The position numbers and the translations under genes were made by a program. A DNA stretch of 64,000 bases from Bacillus yapensis (GTDB taxonomy: Bacteria > Bacillota > Bacilli > Bacillales > Cytobacillaceae), in contig NZ_SUND01000001.1 in assembly GCF_005280205.1 (NCBI RefSeq), positions 62,001-126,000 on the forward strand. Reading direction: 5' to 3'. Positions 9,611 through 17,941 of the stretch are shown in pieces; position 1 is the stretch's first letter; every line of letters starts with the position of its first letter. The notes under the pieces are model-generated. The model saw only the letters and a list, made by a program, of their open reading frames with translations, was not told the origin of the DNA and searched no databases.

Positions 9611-9612
9611 TA

Positions 9613-10425
9613 TCATTGATCACTTGGTATTGTAGCGTCCTTTGAGATATTTACTTTCCAAGTAACGATGGTTGTACTGTCTCTGACATTATGAGCCTGA
9701 ATTCTCTTTAACATCTCTCGAATACACTCATCATCTGACGTGTTTAGAAAAGAATTGTAAATGGCTATAGGATTTGAATAGGGCTCTCCCGGACATTCTA
9801 TTAAACCATCCGTCGTTAGGAAAAGGCGATTCTCTCCTTTTCTCAATTCCTTAATTCCACTGCTATAACAAGGAACTTCCTGCTCAAAAGTATTGACTTG
9901 TCCAACCCATTCATAAAATTGTCTTTGGTTTACCTGATACTGCCCAAGTACTGCTAATTCCTTGTGGAATAAATACAGGACACAATCTCCAACCGAGAAC
10001 CACCATACATACTTATCTTTTCTCAATACTATTAGACAAGCTGTTTCTCCAGTTACATTTCGGCACTTAGCCAAAAACGCTTCTGATTGGAACATATCTA
10101 AGATAGATTCTTCTAGTCTTTTAAACATTCGCTGAGTGGCTGGTAACGAAAGGTTTTGTTTGATTTGAGGTTCCTCATTTTTGAATAGTTCTAAAACAAC
10201 CTCAGCACTCTCTGCTGTTTTATGTGCGTCAAGAATAATAGCAAGCTCCCAATCTTCCTTTTCATTCAGCCATACCAAACAGCCATCTTCATTTTTGTAT
10301 TGTCCTGCATTTGAATTTCCCCCATACAATCCAACAAATACATGTGCAAGTTTCTCAATATGTGGCCTATCAACGAAATTCTCTTGACTACCGACCCAAT
10401 TAAAATCATTGATAGGGTTACTCAT
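9613..10425 (-). CDS. PP2C-like protein phosphatase, atypical
   Basis: A 270-residue PP2C-type (PPM) phosphatase-like protein. In order I see NEDGCLVW (motif with the metal-binding Asp), ILDAHKTAESA where a classical enzyme has DGMGG, TGETACLIVL, WWFSVGDCVLYL, LTTDGLIE, and a C-terminal RDSTTIVTW (normally DD-x-T). Metal ligands are thus only partly standard. The start at 10425 is set by GGAGA 6 bases upstream and overlaps the end of the HIT gene by 8 bases, so the two are likely co-translated. The target is unknown. Confidence 0.75.
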   Translation of the reverse strand: MSNPINDFNWVGSQENFVDRPHIEKLAHVFVGLYGGNSNAGQYKNEDGCLVWLNEKEDWELAIILDAHKTAESAEVVLELFKNEEPQIKQNLSLPATQRMFKRLEESILDMFQSEAFLAKCRNVTGETACLIVLRKDKYVWWFSVGDCVLYLFHKELAVLGQYQVNQRQFYEWVGQVNTFEQEVPCYSSGIKELRKGENRLFLTTDGLIECPGEPYSNPIAIYNSFLNTSDDECIREMLKRIQAHNVRDSTTIVTWKVNISKDATIPSDQ

Positions 10426-10867
10426 ACGCATTCTCCAAATACTTTTTCATACGAGTACAAAGGTCGACTACCTCTGAATCTGTTCCCATCGGAGCCTGTG
10501 GCCAATCATATACAGCGTTTGGACCCCAATATTCTTTTGGTGTATTCGGGTAACGAGGAACTAGGTGCATATGTAGATGAGGAACCGCATCACCTAGTAC
10601 ATAAGAATAAATATGTTCCGCATGTTCACTTTCCATTAATGCCTTGCTTACTCTCGCCATCATCAACCCAAATGACCTTGCTTCTTCCTGATTCATATCC
10701 CCAAGCGTGGGAACATGTCTTTTTAAATCAATCATTATATGGCCCAAATAGTTTGGCTCGCCGTTTCGATCAATGTGACCAACATAGACAAATTCGTCTT
10801 CATAAATGGTCAATCCAGCAGTCTTGATCTTCCCTGCATGCTTATTGCAAATGAAACAGTCTTCCAC
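10418..10867 (-). CDS. HIT family nucleotide hydrolase/transferase
   Basis: A 149-residue histidine-triad protein. The catalytic triad is PHLHMHLVPR near residues 102-111. An N-terminal CFICNKHAG resembles the short Cys motif of many bacterial HIT proteins. HIT enzymes cleave nucleoside phosphoramidates or dinucleotides. The GTG at 10867 is chosen because GGGAG lies 9 bases upstream; a longer frame would run back through the preceding terminator. It overlaps the PP2C gene downstream. Confidence 0.88.
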   Translation of the reverse strand: MEDCFICNKHAGKIKTAGLTIYEDEFVYVGHIDRNGEPNYLGHIMIDLKRHVPTLGDMNQEEARSFGLMMARVSKALMESEHAEHIYSYVLGDAVPHLHMHLVPRYPNTPKEYWGPNAVYDWPQAPMGTDSEVVDLCTRMKKYLENAYE

Positions 10868-10938
10868 AAGAACGCACTCCCACTTTTTGTTATTTCCACG
10901 ATTATAATATAATCCCAGAGTAATTGGTATAATTTTCA

Positions 10939-10982
10939 AAAAAGAGAAATGCAAATCGCAATGATTTGCATTTCTCTTTTTT
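10939..10982 (-). terminator. Intrinsic terminator after the Gly/Asn-rich gene
   Basis: A near-perfect stem of about 17 bp (AGAGAAATGCAAATC and its complement) with a 5-base loop and T runs on both sides. It lies between the Gly-rich gene and the HIT gene. Confidence 0.9.
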
Positions 10983-10988
10983 CGCCTA

Positions 10989-11342
10989 TTAATAAAACGG
11001 AGGCCCACCGTAGTTCCCAAGATTCCCTTTGTTTCCATTCGATGCATAAGCGCCTAAAACTCCGTTATTTCCATAATTCCCGGGACCTCCGAAATTTCCA
11101 TTGTTGGGAAAATTCCCGAATCCACCGCCAAAATTTCCATTATTCCCAAAACCTCCGGGTCCACCATAGCCATACGGACCAAATGGGCCATAAGGTACTG
11201 GATACGGAAACGGTCTTGGACGAGCAAAGGCTCCACCGATTAAGCCACCAGCTAACCCACCTATCAAGCCTCCCCAAAATGGAGCTCCAAAGGCAAAAAA
11301 GAACCTTTGATCAGGCACAATTGGCCCTCTATAATAGCGCAT
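10989..11342 (-). CDS. Gly/Asn/Pro-rich low-complexity protein, possibly spore surface
   Basis: A 117-residue protein. Residues about 20-45 form a hydrophobic Gly-zipper-like segment (GGLIGGLAGGLIGGAFA), followed by a Pro/Tyr-rich section and then irregular repeats of the GNNGNFGG/GNYGNNG kind up to the end. ATG 11342 lies 7 bases after GGAGG; the ATG two codons upstream abuts the site. Such proteins in Bacillus are often spore coat or surface components, but nothing here proves that. It has its own terminator. Confidence 0.65.
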   Translation of the reverse strand: MRYYRGPIVPDQRFFFAFGAPFWGGLIGGLAGGLIGGAFARPRPFPYPVPYGPFGPYGYGGPGGFGNNGNFGGGFGNFPNNGNFGGPGNYGNNGVLGAYASNGNKGNLGNYGGPPFY

Positions 11343-11434
11343 GTTCATACCTCCTTAATATTACACTCCCCTTCCCTATTGCATATGCAACAAGCACCTA
11401 TTTAGAGTGGGCTGATAAAGGCGATTCACACTTA

Positions 11435-12154
11435 TCATTGGGGCATTTCTTCTACTCTTTCTAATTCAGTCGTGACCATCAACTCAAATGCTTCCTCGTT
11501 TTTATAATAAAACTCTTTTTTCACAAGGCCATATTGTTTTGCCCAGTAATGCACATTCAGGCTTTCATTTCCAGCAGTTCTCTTCAAAACAATGACATCG
11601 TTTATCTTGCCAATTGGCAATGTAAGCTCATGATGAACATCAACAATTTCCCACCCATTTATCATTCGTCCCTTTTCCACTGGCGCAGTTATAACATCCT
11701 GTATTTGGAATTGAGCCTGAAGTGAGGTCACTGAAGGCGGTGATTCCTCATAGTATTCAGGTTGTTCGTAGACAAGATGGATTCCGTCCTGAGTTAGTTG
11801 GTAGACCCTTAACACTTGTGTTCCTCCATTGTTCACTACAGATGACAAGAATTCTCCTTCTCTTTGAAAAATAGTTTCAACTTCAGATGCATACTCATTT
11901 CCTTCTCCTTTAAAATGTTTTATGACGTTTTCAGGAGGGAAATATTCTGCAATATGAATAGCAGCCAACTCTTCTTCTGATGGTTTTTCTTCAACTTCAG
12001 GATCTTCCTCTTTATCGTCAGTACCTGGTCTATCTGATGTACCATCTTCATTACTAGTACTCTTTGAGGATCCATCATCGGAAACGGAAGTTGCATTGCA
12101 ACCAACCAGAAACAACAGTATTAAGAACGCATATAATCGTTTAATCTTACTCAC
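11435..12154 (-). CDS. Lipoprotein of unknown function
   Basis: A 239-residue protein with a lipoprotein signal peptide; the lipobox FLVGC places the lipidated Cys at about residue 19. A long acidic/Ser-rich linker (residues 22-62) leads to a folded domain of about 170 residues. I do not recognise the domain. The start is uncertain: the GTG at 12154 abuts the apparent GAGG ribosome site, and an ATT at 12145 would be better spaced. It is probably anchored on the outer face of the cytoplasmic membrane. Confidence 0.75.
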   Translation of the reverse strand: MSKIKRLYAFLILLFLVGCNATSVSDDGSSKSTSNEDGTSDRPGTDDKEEDPEVEEKPSEEELAAIHIAEYFPPENVIKHFKGEGNEYASEVETIFQREGEFLSSVVNNGGTQVLRVYQLTQDGIHLVYEQPEYYEESPPSVTSLQAQFQIQDVITAPVEKGRMINGWEIVDVHHELTLPIGKINDVIVLKRTAGNESLNVHYWAKQYGLVKKEFYYKNEEAFELMVTTELERVEEMPQ

Positions 12155-12230
12155 CTCATAAGTTATGACATTCTTAATTCAGTAGACGAATTCTCTTAAT
12201 TTTCGTTGCAAGTCCATTAAAAATAAGGCA

Positions 12231-12262
12231 CAAAAAAACAGCCTCCCAAAAGAGAAGCTGTT
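12231..12262 (-). terminator. Intrinsic terminator after pepA
   Basis: On the minus strand AACAGCTTCTC pairs, with one mismatch, with GGAGGCTGTT and is followed by TTTTTTTG, shortly after the pepA stop. Confidence 0.85.
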
Positions 12263-12274
12263 TAAAAATGAATA

Positions 12275-13780
12275 TTAAGATTCCATTCCTTCGAATCGTT
12301 CAACCAACAAGGCCAACGTACGTGTCATAACACCAGTTGCGCCTGCGGGTCCCATATCCGTTGTTTTATTCGTTGTCGCCGTACCAGCAATATCTAGATG
12401 TACCCACGGCGTACCTTCTGCAAATTCTCCAACGAAAGCTCCACCCATAATTGCGTGTCCTTCTCGACCAGGAGAATTATTTAAATCAGCAATTTTACTA
12501 CTGCGAACTCTTTCAATGTCATTTTCGAATAATGGTAAGCGCCAAATTGGCTCGCCCGCTTCATAGGAAGCTTCTAATACTTGTTCGAACCATGCTTCAT
12601 CATTCGTTAAAGCACCTGTTGTTTCCGTTCCAAGTGCAACGATAACACCACCTGTTAATGTTGCGATATCCACTAAATAATTCGCTCCATGATGTTTCGC
12701 ATATGTAACAGCATCGGCTAAAACAAGGCGACCTTCTGCATCTGTGTTCAACACTTCAATTGTTTTTCCGCTCATCGACGTGATGACATCATCTGGCTTA
12801 AAGGCAGTTCCGCTAACCATATTGTCCGTTGAAGGAATAACGGCTACGACATTTTGTTCAGGCTGCAATTCCCCGATAATTTCCATCGCTCCTAAAACAG
12901 CAGCTGCTCCACCCATATCGGATTTCATGCCGACAATGCCATCCTTTGGCTTGATTGAATATCCACCAGTATCAAAGGTGATTCCTTTTCCAACTAAGCC
13001 GATAACGTCCTTCCACTCTTCCTTACCTTGATATTTCAGAACGATCATTTTTGGAGGTTCTGCTGAGCCTTGGTTCACGGCAAGCAATGCGCCCATCCCA
13101 AGCTTCAACATATCTTCTTTTTCTAAAATTTCTACTTCAAATCCGTACTTGTCTCCAAGCTCTTGAGCGTAATTTGCCATATCCGTTGCAGTTAATAAAT
13201 TGCCAGGCGTATTCACAAGTGTACGCGCGGAATTCGTTCCTTTTCCATACACATAACCCACTGTTAATGCAGCCTGGATTTCTTCCTCATCTTGCTCTGT
13301 TAAAACGATAACTTTTTCAATTTCTTTTTTCGGCTCATTTGATTTTTGCTTGTAGCCTTCAAACTCATATGTAGCAAGTGGCAATGCCTCGCCCAAAGCA
13401 TGGGTAGCATCAAGAGCTTCAATCGTTTCTGAAGTAAATGAATCTAAGTACACAGCTACTTCTTCTAGCTTTGCACTTTGAATCTCCTTAAATACTTTTC
13501 CAAATGCTTCGCGAAGAATTTCAAAGGATGCTTCCTTTTCTTTTCCTAAGCCTACGAAAAATAATCTTTTGGTCCCTATTTTTTCAAAAGTATGTATTTT
13601 TGAGACAGATTTCTTTTTAGCAGAAATGTCACCACTTTTAACAAGTTCCGTTAATTGACCTTGAAATAACTCATCTAGATTTGATAAACTACCAGAAAAC
13701 TTATCTGGTTTGTCATAAAGACCGACCACTAAGCATTCATATGTATCTTGAAAATTTACTACATTGTTCACATTAAACAT
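12275..13780 (-). CDS. pepA: Leucyl aminopeptidase (peptidase family M17)
   Basis: A 501-residue cytosolic aminopeptidase with the usual two-domain layout: an N-terminal regulatory domain (residues 1-170) and a C-terminal dizinc catalytic domain. The active-site sequences are [26 protein letters not shown] and the signature [13 protein letters not shown], which hold the metal ligands and catalytic Arg. GGGGGTGA precedes the ATG. It corresponds to B. subtilis yuiE. It releases N-terminal residues from peptides and recycles amino acids. Confidence 0.96.
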   Translation of the reverse strand: MFNVNNVVNFQDTYECLVVGLYDKPDKFSGSLSNLDELFQGQLTELVKSGDISAKKKSVSKIHTFEKIGTKRLFFVGLGKEKEASFEILREAFGKVFKEIQSAKLEEVAVYLDSFTSETIEALDATHALGEALPLATYEFEGYKQKSNEPKKEIEKVIVLTEQDEEEIQAALTVGYVYGKGTNSARTLVNTPGNLLTATDMANYAQELGDKYGFEVEILEKEDMLKLGMGALLAVNQGSAEPPKMIVLKYQGKEEWKDVIGLVGKGITFDTGGYSIKPKDGIVGMKSDMGGAAAVLGAMEIIGELQPEQNVVAVIPSTDNMVSGTAFKPDDVITSMSGKTIEVLNTDAEGRLVLADAVTYAKHHGANYLVDIATLTGGVIVALGTETTGALTNDEAWFEQVLEASYEAGEPIWRLPLFENDIERVRSSKIADLNNSPGREGHAIMGGAFVGEFAEGTPWVHLDIAGTATTNKTTDMGPAGATGVMTRTLALLVERFEGMES

Positions 13781-13840
13781 TACGTCACCCCCAAGAAATA
13801 TGATTTCATTATATATGAAAGAAAGAAAAGTTTCGACTAT

Positions 13841-14220
13841 CTAACTATCTTCCAAATATAAAAATAGCTGCGGCAAACTTGGCAGTGAATCCACTTCTTC
13901 GAAGGAAACGCGATCCAAGTGTTGTGGTATAATGGTTAAACTAGATTCGATAAACGGATATACCTTTTCAAGATCAAGCACCAATGTTTTGGACGATAAT
14001 CCTGTAAATATTCATGGGCTGTTCTCATCATCGCTCGAGCACCTTTTACATTTCCATATTCATAATGATATATGGCTACACTCATTTGTAAGAGCCCTTT
14101 AAAAAAGAGATTCGATTTATCTGTCATCCACATTTCTTCCAGCAAGTCATGACAGGTATAGTAATCTCCTTCATTAAAATGAACAAAGAATTGATAATAC
14201 TCAAGTGGATAATCAGTCAT
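13841..14220 (-). pseudogene. DUF309 family gene with a single-base frameshift
   Basis: The first 80 or so codons encode a DUF309 protein, with FNEGDYYTCHDLLEEMW matching the family's FN-x-x-x-YFEAHE-x-LEE-x-W pattern. The frame then ends early with an unlikely tail (13936). Adding one A to the AAAA run at 13987-13990 (minus strand) opens a second frame that continues in good protein sequence (LVLDLEKVYPFIESS ... FEEVDSLPSLPQLFLYLEDS) to a stop at 13841. The restored protein would have about 126 residues. This is either a recent inactivation, a phase-variable run, or a sequencing error in a homopolymer. Confidence 0.8.
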
Positions 14221-14277
14221 TTTGCCTCACCCTTTAAAAATATCTTCTTATTTTCCAACACAAAGGTGGTTACAACA

Positions 14278-14757
14278 TTGGATTTATTAATGAATTTCTC
14301 ATTATGGGCTGCAATTTTCGCCATATTTTTTGCTCAATTTGTAAAAGTCCCAATTCATTTTGCCGTCACTAAAAAAATAAACTGGTCGTTGTTAACGAGT
14401 ACCGGTGGAATGCCTAGCTCTCATTCAGCAGCAGTAACAGCATTGTCGACTGGAATTGGCATGGAATCAGGCTTTGATTCAACTGTCTTTGCCGTTTCAG
14501 CGATCTTCGCAATTATTACGATGTTTGATGCTACTGGAGTTCGTCGTCAAGCCGGCGAGCAAGCGATCGTATTAAATCGTTTGGTCACGGATTTCAATAA
14601 ATTCGTCGATGATGTAAGGGATTGGCCGAAAAAAGCGGAACAAACGAAACAAAAAGAATTAAAGGAACTATTAGGGCATAAGCCGCTTGAGGTTTTCTTT
14701 GGAGGATTAACAGGAATTCTGTTAACTCTTATTCTACATTATTTCGTGTACTTATGA
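14278..14757 (+). CDS. yuiD: YuiD: divergent PAP2/haloperoxidase-related membrane protein (DUF212)
   Basis: A 159-residue membrane protein with about four helices and the family motif STGGMPSSHSAAVTALSTG (about residues 40-58), related to the PSGH-type motif of acid phosphatase/vanadium haloperoxidases. A second motif, FDATGVRRQAGEQA, follows. Its biochemical role is unsettled. The start TTG (14278) has AAAGGTGG 8 bases upstream and gives the length of B. subtilis YuiD; ATG 14290 is an alternative. It diverges from the broken DUF309 gene. Confidence 0.88.
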   Translation: MDLLMNFSLWAAIFAIFFAQFVKVPIHFAVTKKINWSLLTSTGGMPSSHSAAVTALSTGIGMESGFDSTVFAVSAIFAIITMFDATGVRRQAGEQAIVLNRLVTDFNKFVDDVRDWPKKAEQTKQKELKELLGHKPLEVFFGGLTGILLTLILHYFVYL

Positions 14758-14769
14758 AAAATGTATACA

Positions 14770-14813
14770 CAAAAGACTGACCTCTACTCAAATTGTAGAG
14801 GTCAGTCTTTTTC
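14770..14813 (+). terminator. Intrinsic terminator after yuiD
   Basis: A 16-bp perfect stem (AAAGACTGACCTCTAC with its complement) and a TTTTTC tail lie 14 bases after the yuiD stop. Confidence 0.93.
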
Positions 14814-14846
14814 ATTACGCTGTTTTCGCAATGGTTGTGGTTTCTT

Positions 14847-15034
14847 TCGTAAATGTCCATATTTTTTTCTTCAAAAAAAAATTTGAAGCCGACATTTACA
14901 CTTACTACCGGGTCTTTAGGCACACATTTTTTTTGCGCGGCACTTTTCGCTGCTAACATATGTTTTTTGAGGTAAAATAGTTATTTTGTTTACCAAACTA
15001 TGAGTCAATAGCAACTAAGTTTACGAAAAGAGCC
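14847..15034. repeat. Dispersed foldable repeat, copy A
   Basis: A non-coding segment that shares four blocks, in the same order and orientation, with 19004-19163: TCGTAAATGTC, AAGCCGACATTTAC, CGGCACTTTTCGCT and a final AGCAAC...CGAAAAGAGCC. Blocks 1 and 2 can pair with each other (GTAAATGTC with GACATTTAC), and block 3 pairs with block 4 (GGCACTTTTCG with CGAAAAGAGCC, one mismatch). Sequence between blocks is not conserved. It sits between the convergent ends of yuiD and yuiC. Confidence 0.75.
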
Positions 15035-15042
15035 TTTCTTGA

Positions 15043-15738
15043 TTATTCACTTTTTGATTGAATGATTTGCTGGCGAAACACCTGCATCGATTCATTTTCA
15101 TTTAACGCTTTTAACTCTTCTTCTGTCAGCTTCCCGTCACCTTTTTCGATTACGTAAACCTCGACCTTCTTTTTACCCCATTTTTCATATACTTCTTCAA
15201 CAGTATCGTAATAAAGGTCGACCTCGTTCCCATTAATGGCTCCTCCCTTATCAGCTACAACACCATAACCGTAGCCAGGAATAAAGAGAATCGTTCCAAT
15301 TGGGAACACATTTAAGTCTGCTGCAACCGTTGAATACAGGTCACGTGTTACCTTCACCCCAGAATACGTAATCCCGTATTGTGGATGATCAGGTCCTTTT
15401 CCAGTTGATTCCACTCCAGCTGTATAGCCAGTCGCAGTCACTTCTGTACTTGGATATTTGGACCAATCCATTTCATCTAATGAAGGCGGTGTTCCAGATA
15501 CTTTTTCACTCGAGGATATTTTCAGATCTGTGTTCGTTACTTTTTGCAAAAATTTAAAAGCAACCTCCATCGGTTTAAATTTATGATCCGTAGTGGAGCT
15601 ATTTTCCTCTTCGTGACCAAGATATGTGGTAAGTGACATTGCCTCGACACCAGAAATTCCCTGATATGTTGTCATCAAAGCTGCACAAAATAAAACTGTC
15701 ATCAACAAACGTCTTGTCCAATTTTTAAAGTTTCTCAT
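15043..15738 (-). CDS. yuiC: 3D-domain cell-wall protein YuiC (lytic transglycosylase type)
   Basis: A 231-residue protein with a signal peptide or anchor (residues 1-33), a linker and a C-terminal 3D domain (about residues 95-200) of the RpfB/MltA-like double-psi beta-barrel type. Visible motifs are [10 protein letters not shown], the G-x-x-x-A-x-D-x-x-V-x-P-x-G-T region and [17 protein letters not shown] with its catalytic Asp residues. B. subtilis YuiC is a lytic transglycosylase of stationary phase and sporulation. It is followed by a short Lys/Glu tail. Its ribosome site lies in a long hairpin (see 15741-15813). Confidence 0.9.
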   Translation of the reverse strand: MRNFKNWTRRLLMTVLFCAALMTTYQGISGVEAMSLTTYLGHEEENSSTTDHKFKPMEVAFKFLQKVTNTDLKISSSEKVSGTPPSLDEMDWSKYPSTEVTATGYTAGVESTGKGPDHPQYGITYSGVKVTRDLYSTVAADLNVFPIGTILFIPGYGYGVVADKGGAINGNEVDLYYDTVEEVYEKWGKKKVEVYVIEKGDGKLTEEELKALNENESMQVFRQQIIQSKSE

Positions 15739-15740
15739 CT

Positions 15741-15813
15741 AAAAAATCGCTCCTCCCATGACTATTCATTTCCGATCTTGCGATGAATTATTCATGAGAT
15801 TGAGCGATTTTTA
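15741..15813 (-). promoter_or_regulatory. Long leader hairpin covering the yuiC ribosome binding site
   Basis: On the minus strand, AAAAATCGCTC (upstream arm) pairs with GAGCGATTTTT, which ends 3-4 bases before the yuiC ATG. Inside it CATGA pairs with TCATG and ATTCAT with ATGAAT. The ribosome site GGGAGG lies between the inner and outer downstream arms, so the folded form would hide it, and the outer arm plus T run also looks like a terminator. No known riboswitch consensus was recognised. Confidence 0.6.
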
Positions 15814-15854
15814 TTAAAATATAAAGAAAATTCAAATTAATTATCTACGCATAT

Positions 15855-15887
15855 AAAAAACCTTCACGAAAAATGTGAAGGTTTTTT
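15855..15887 (-). terminator. Intrinsic terminator of yuiB
   Basis: AAAAAACCTTCAC and GTGAAGGTTTTTT form a perfect stem around a short loop; the stem begins at the yuiB stop codon. Confidence 0.9.
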
Positions 15888-16209
15888 AAAACATCCGATA
15901 TCCTTTTTTACGAAGAATTCTCATTGTGATTCCTGCTCCAATTGCTCCGGCAAGTCCGCTGCTAAGGATTAAAATATCCGCAAGAGCTAAATGAGAAAGT
16001 CTTGTTCCAAGTTCACTAAACGCTATTTTACTATTAGTGAAATATTCAATAAATCGCACTTTATCAACAATGAAAATGGTGATGATTGGATAGACAACAG
16101 CCATAATCCAAGTCATTCTTAATAGCATATTTAGAATAAAACCGATTCCAAAAAACAGTACGAAAAATAGTAGCATCGAAATCGGTAGGGTAAATATCGT
16201 CATCTGCAT
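15886..16209 (-). CDS. yuiB: YuiB family membrane protein
   Basis: A 107-residue protein with three hydrophobic segments (about residues 5-28, 33-50 and 75-97) and a basic end. Function unknown; it is conserved in Bacillus between yuiC and yumB, as here. ATG 16209 follows GGGAGG by 10 bases, and an ATG two codons later is also possible. A terminator separates it from yuiC, so they are not simply one transcript. Confidence 0.82.
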   Translation of the reverse strand: MQMTIFTLPISMLLFFVLFFGIGFILNMLLRMTWIMAVVYPIITIFIVDKVRFIEYFTNSKIAFSELGTRLSHLALADILILSSGLAGAIGAGITMRILRKKGYRMF

Positions 16210-16295
16210 TGCGCACAAGCCTCCCTTATATCACCATTAAGTGTACTTAATGGAATCTAGGGAGTCAACAAGAAAGTACACTCATAATAGGTCGA

Positions 16296-16333
16296 AAAAA
16301 ATACTCCGAAGCTCAGCTTCAGAGTATTTTTCC
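16296..16333 (-). terminator. Intrinsic terminator of yumB
   Basis: On the minus strand AAATACTCTGAAGCT pairs with AGCTTCGGAGTATTT (one mismatch), followed by TTTTTCG. Confidence 0.85.
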
Positions 16334-16347
16334 ATTTAGAGATTTAC

Positions 16348-17562
16348 TTAAAAGATATTGAATTTACCCTTTTTCAGTACGAGAGATGGTCCACCAACCA
16401 TGAATAGTGAACGGTTGTCGATCACTTTCTTCATGAATGAAGCTGTAGAACCAGTCATTTTCTTACCGAATGCAACCCCAATTGCATCGTCATGACCTAG
16501 AGAACATACAGTACCTTTAATATCTGGTACGAATGTTTCTAACTCTTTTCCACGAATTAGTGCAAGGATGTTGTGTGCAACAGTTACACCTTGTTGCATC
16601 GCAATTTGAGCAGTTGGTGGGTATGGACGATTAATTTCTTCATTAATCACTAGAGAAGAATCTCCGATAATGAATACATCATCATGACCTGGTGCTCTTA
16701 AATCTGGTTGAACCTTTACACGTCCGCGCATTGCTTCAAAACCAGACTTTTCAACGATTGCGTTTCCTCTTACACCAGCAGCCCAAACAACCGTTCCAGT
16801 TTTGATTTCTTCTACTTCGTCTTCACCTTTACCAACGATGATTCCTGTTTCAGTTGCTTCTTTAACAGCTGTTCCAATCATGAAAGTAACGCCTTTTTTC
16901 TCTAATTGAGCCACTGCATAGTTTACTAACTCAGGGTCAAATCCTGGTAAAACAGTTGGAGCTGCTTCAACACAGATGATTTTAACTTTATGAGGATCAA
17001 TATCGTACTCTTTGCATAATTCTGGTACACGATTTCCTAATTCACCAAGGAACTCGATACCAGTGAATCCTGCTCCACCAACAACAATTGTTAGACGCTC
17101 TTCTTTTTTATCTTCTTCTGCTTGATAAGTCGCAAATTGATATTCGATATGGTCACGAATCTGACGTGCAGAGTTCACGTTTACAATGGAAAAAGCATAT
17201 TCCTTAAGCCCTTTAATCCCGAAAGTTTCTGATTCTCCACCTACAGCGACTACAAGATAGTCGTATGGAAGTTCGCCTTCTTCAAGGATAACTTTTTTCT
17301 CTTCTCTATTTACTTCAACAACTGTACCTTGTATAAATTCAACCTTGTTACGGTCAATTACACTAGAAATGTCGTAACGTACACGATCATGATGTAATGT
17401 ACCAGCAGATGCTTCATGTAACCAAGTTGTTTCATAATGATAGTCATTTTTATTCACAAGCTGGATTTCAACTTCATTCATTCCTACTGCTTTTTGTAAT
17501 CTTGTTGCAGTCATTAGGCCACCGTAACCGGCACCTAGAATCACGATTTTTGGCTTTCTCAA
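16348..17562 (-). CDS. yumB: Type II NADH dehydrogenase-like flavoprotein YumB
   Basis: A 404-residue FAD-dependent NADH:quinone oxidoreductase (NDH-2) family protein. FAD-binding [10 protein letters not shown] is near residue 9, the NADH-binding [14 protein letters not shown] is in the middle, and GDSSL near residue 295 completes the FAD site. It passes electrons from NADH to menaquinone without pumping protons. The start TTG at 17562 gives MRKPKIV as in B. subtilis YumB and lies 10 bases after AAGGTGG. A Rex-like site lies upstream (17667-17684). Confidence 0.93.
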   Translation of the reverse strand: MRKPKIVILGAGYGGLMTATRLQKAVGMNEVEIQLVNKNDYHYETTWLHEASAGTLHHDRVRYDISSVIDRNKVEFIQGTVVEVNREEKKVILEEGELPYDYLVVAVGGESETFGIKGLKEYAFSIVNVNSARQIRDHIEYQFATYQAEEDKKEERLTIVVGGAGFTGIEFLGELGNRVPELCKEYDIDPHKVKIICVEAAPTVLPGFDPELVNYAVAQLEKKGVTFMIGTAVKEATETGIIVGKGEDEVEEIKTGTVVWAAGVRGNAIVEKSGFEAMRGRVKVQPDLRAPGHDDVFIIGDSSLVINEEINRPYPPTAQIAMQQGVTVAHNILALIRGKELETFVPDIKGTVCSLGHDDAIGVAFGKKMTGSTASFMKKVIDNRSLFMVGGPSLVLKKGKFNIF

Positions 17563-17666
17563 AGTGATCACTTCCACCTTTTTTCTTTATTTTTTCTCTT
17601 TTCTGCTTACCTTTTCTTATCTTCACCACATTATTCATTTATAGTAGTCAAAGTAAGAAAAAAAGT

Positions 17667-17684
17667 TTGTGATACTTTTCACTA
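17667..17684. promoter_or_regulatory. Rex-like operator upstream of yumB
   Basis: TTGTGA-N6-TCACTA differs by one base from the Rex consensus TTGTGA-N6-TCACAA. Rex senses the NADH/NAD+ ratio and represses ndh in B. subtilis. The site is about 105 bp upstream of the yumB start codon, in the divergent yumB/yumC interval. Confidence 0.6.
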
Positions 17685-17705
17685 ACTCGAGCAAAAAAAT
17701 GTCGA

Positions 17706-17724
17706 AAATTTGTCACACAAATTT
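17706..17724. promoter_or_regulatory. Perfect palindrome upstream of yumB
   Basis: AAATTTGT-CAC-ACAAATTT is a perfect 8+3+8 palindrome, 21 bp from the Rex-like site. The neighbouring GTCGAAA...TTTGTCA also occurs before yutJ. It is probably a transcription factor site; the factor is unknown. Confidence 0.5.
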
Positions 17725-17890
17725 AACATATTACCTAAAGTACATGATATTCCTTTTCTCTCGCTTTTTCAAGCTAAATATACATAAAAAATAACTTGTT
17801 TATGTTGGTAATTCATTTAAAAATTCTCAACAATTAAATGAGTGGAGTGTCCTCCTTCCCTTTTACCCTGATGTAGTTTGAAATTATTTA

Positions 17891-17899
17891 TGGTAATAT
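17891..17899 (+). promoter_or_regulatory. Extended -10 element, candidate yumC promoter
   Basis: TGGTAATAT matches an extended -10 (TGnTATAAT) 43 bp before the yumC start. The -35 position is poor, as often seen with extended -10 promoters. Confidence 0.45.
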
Positions 17900-17941
17900 A
17901 TAAGGTGGCAATTGCACTATTTCTATCTGGGGGGATTTGGA

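Noticed and set aside
15739-15885. c-di-AMP (ydaO-type) riboswitch before yuiC
   Set aside because: The leader is too short and lacks the conserved motifs; only a long hairpin is visible.
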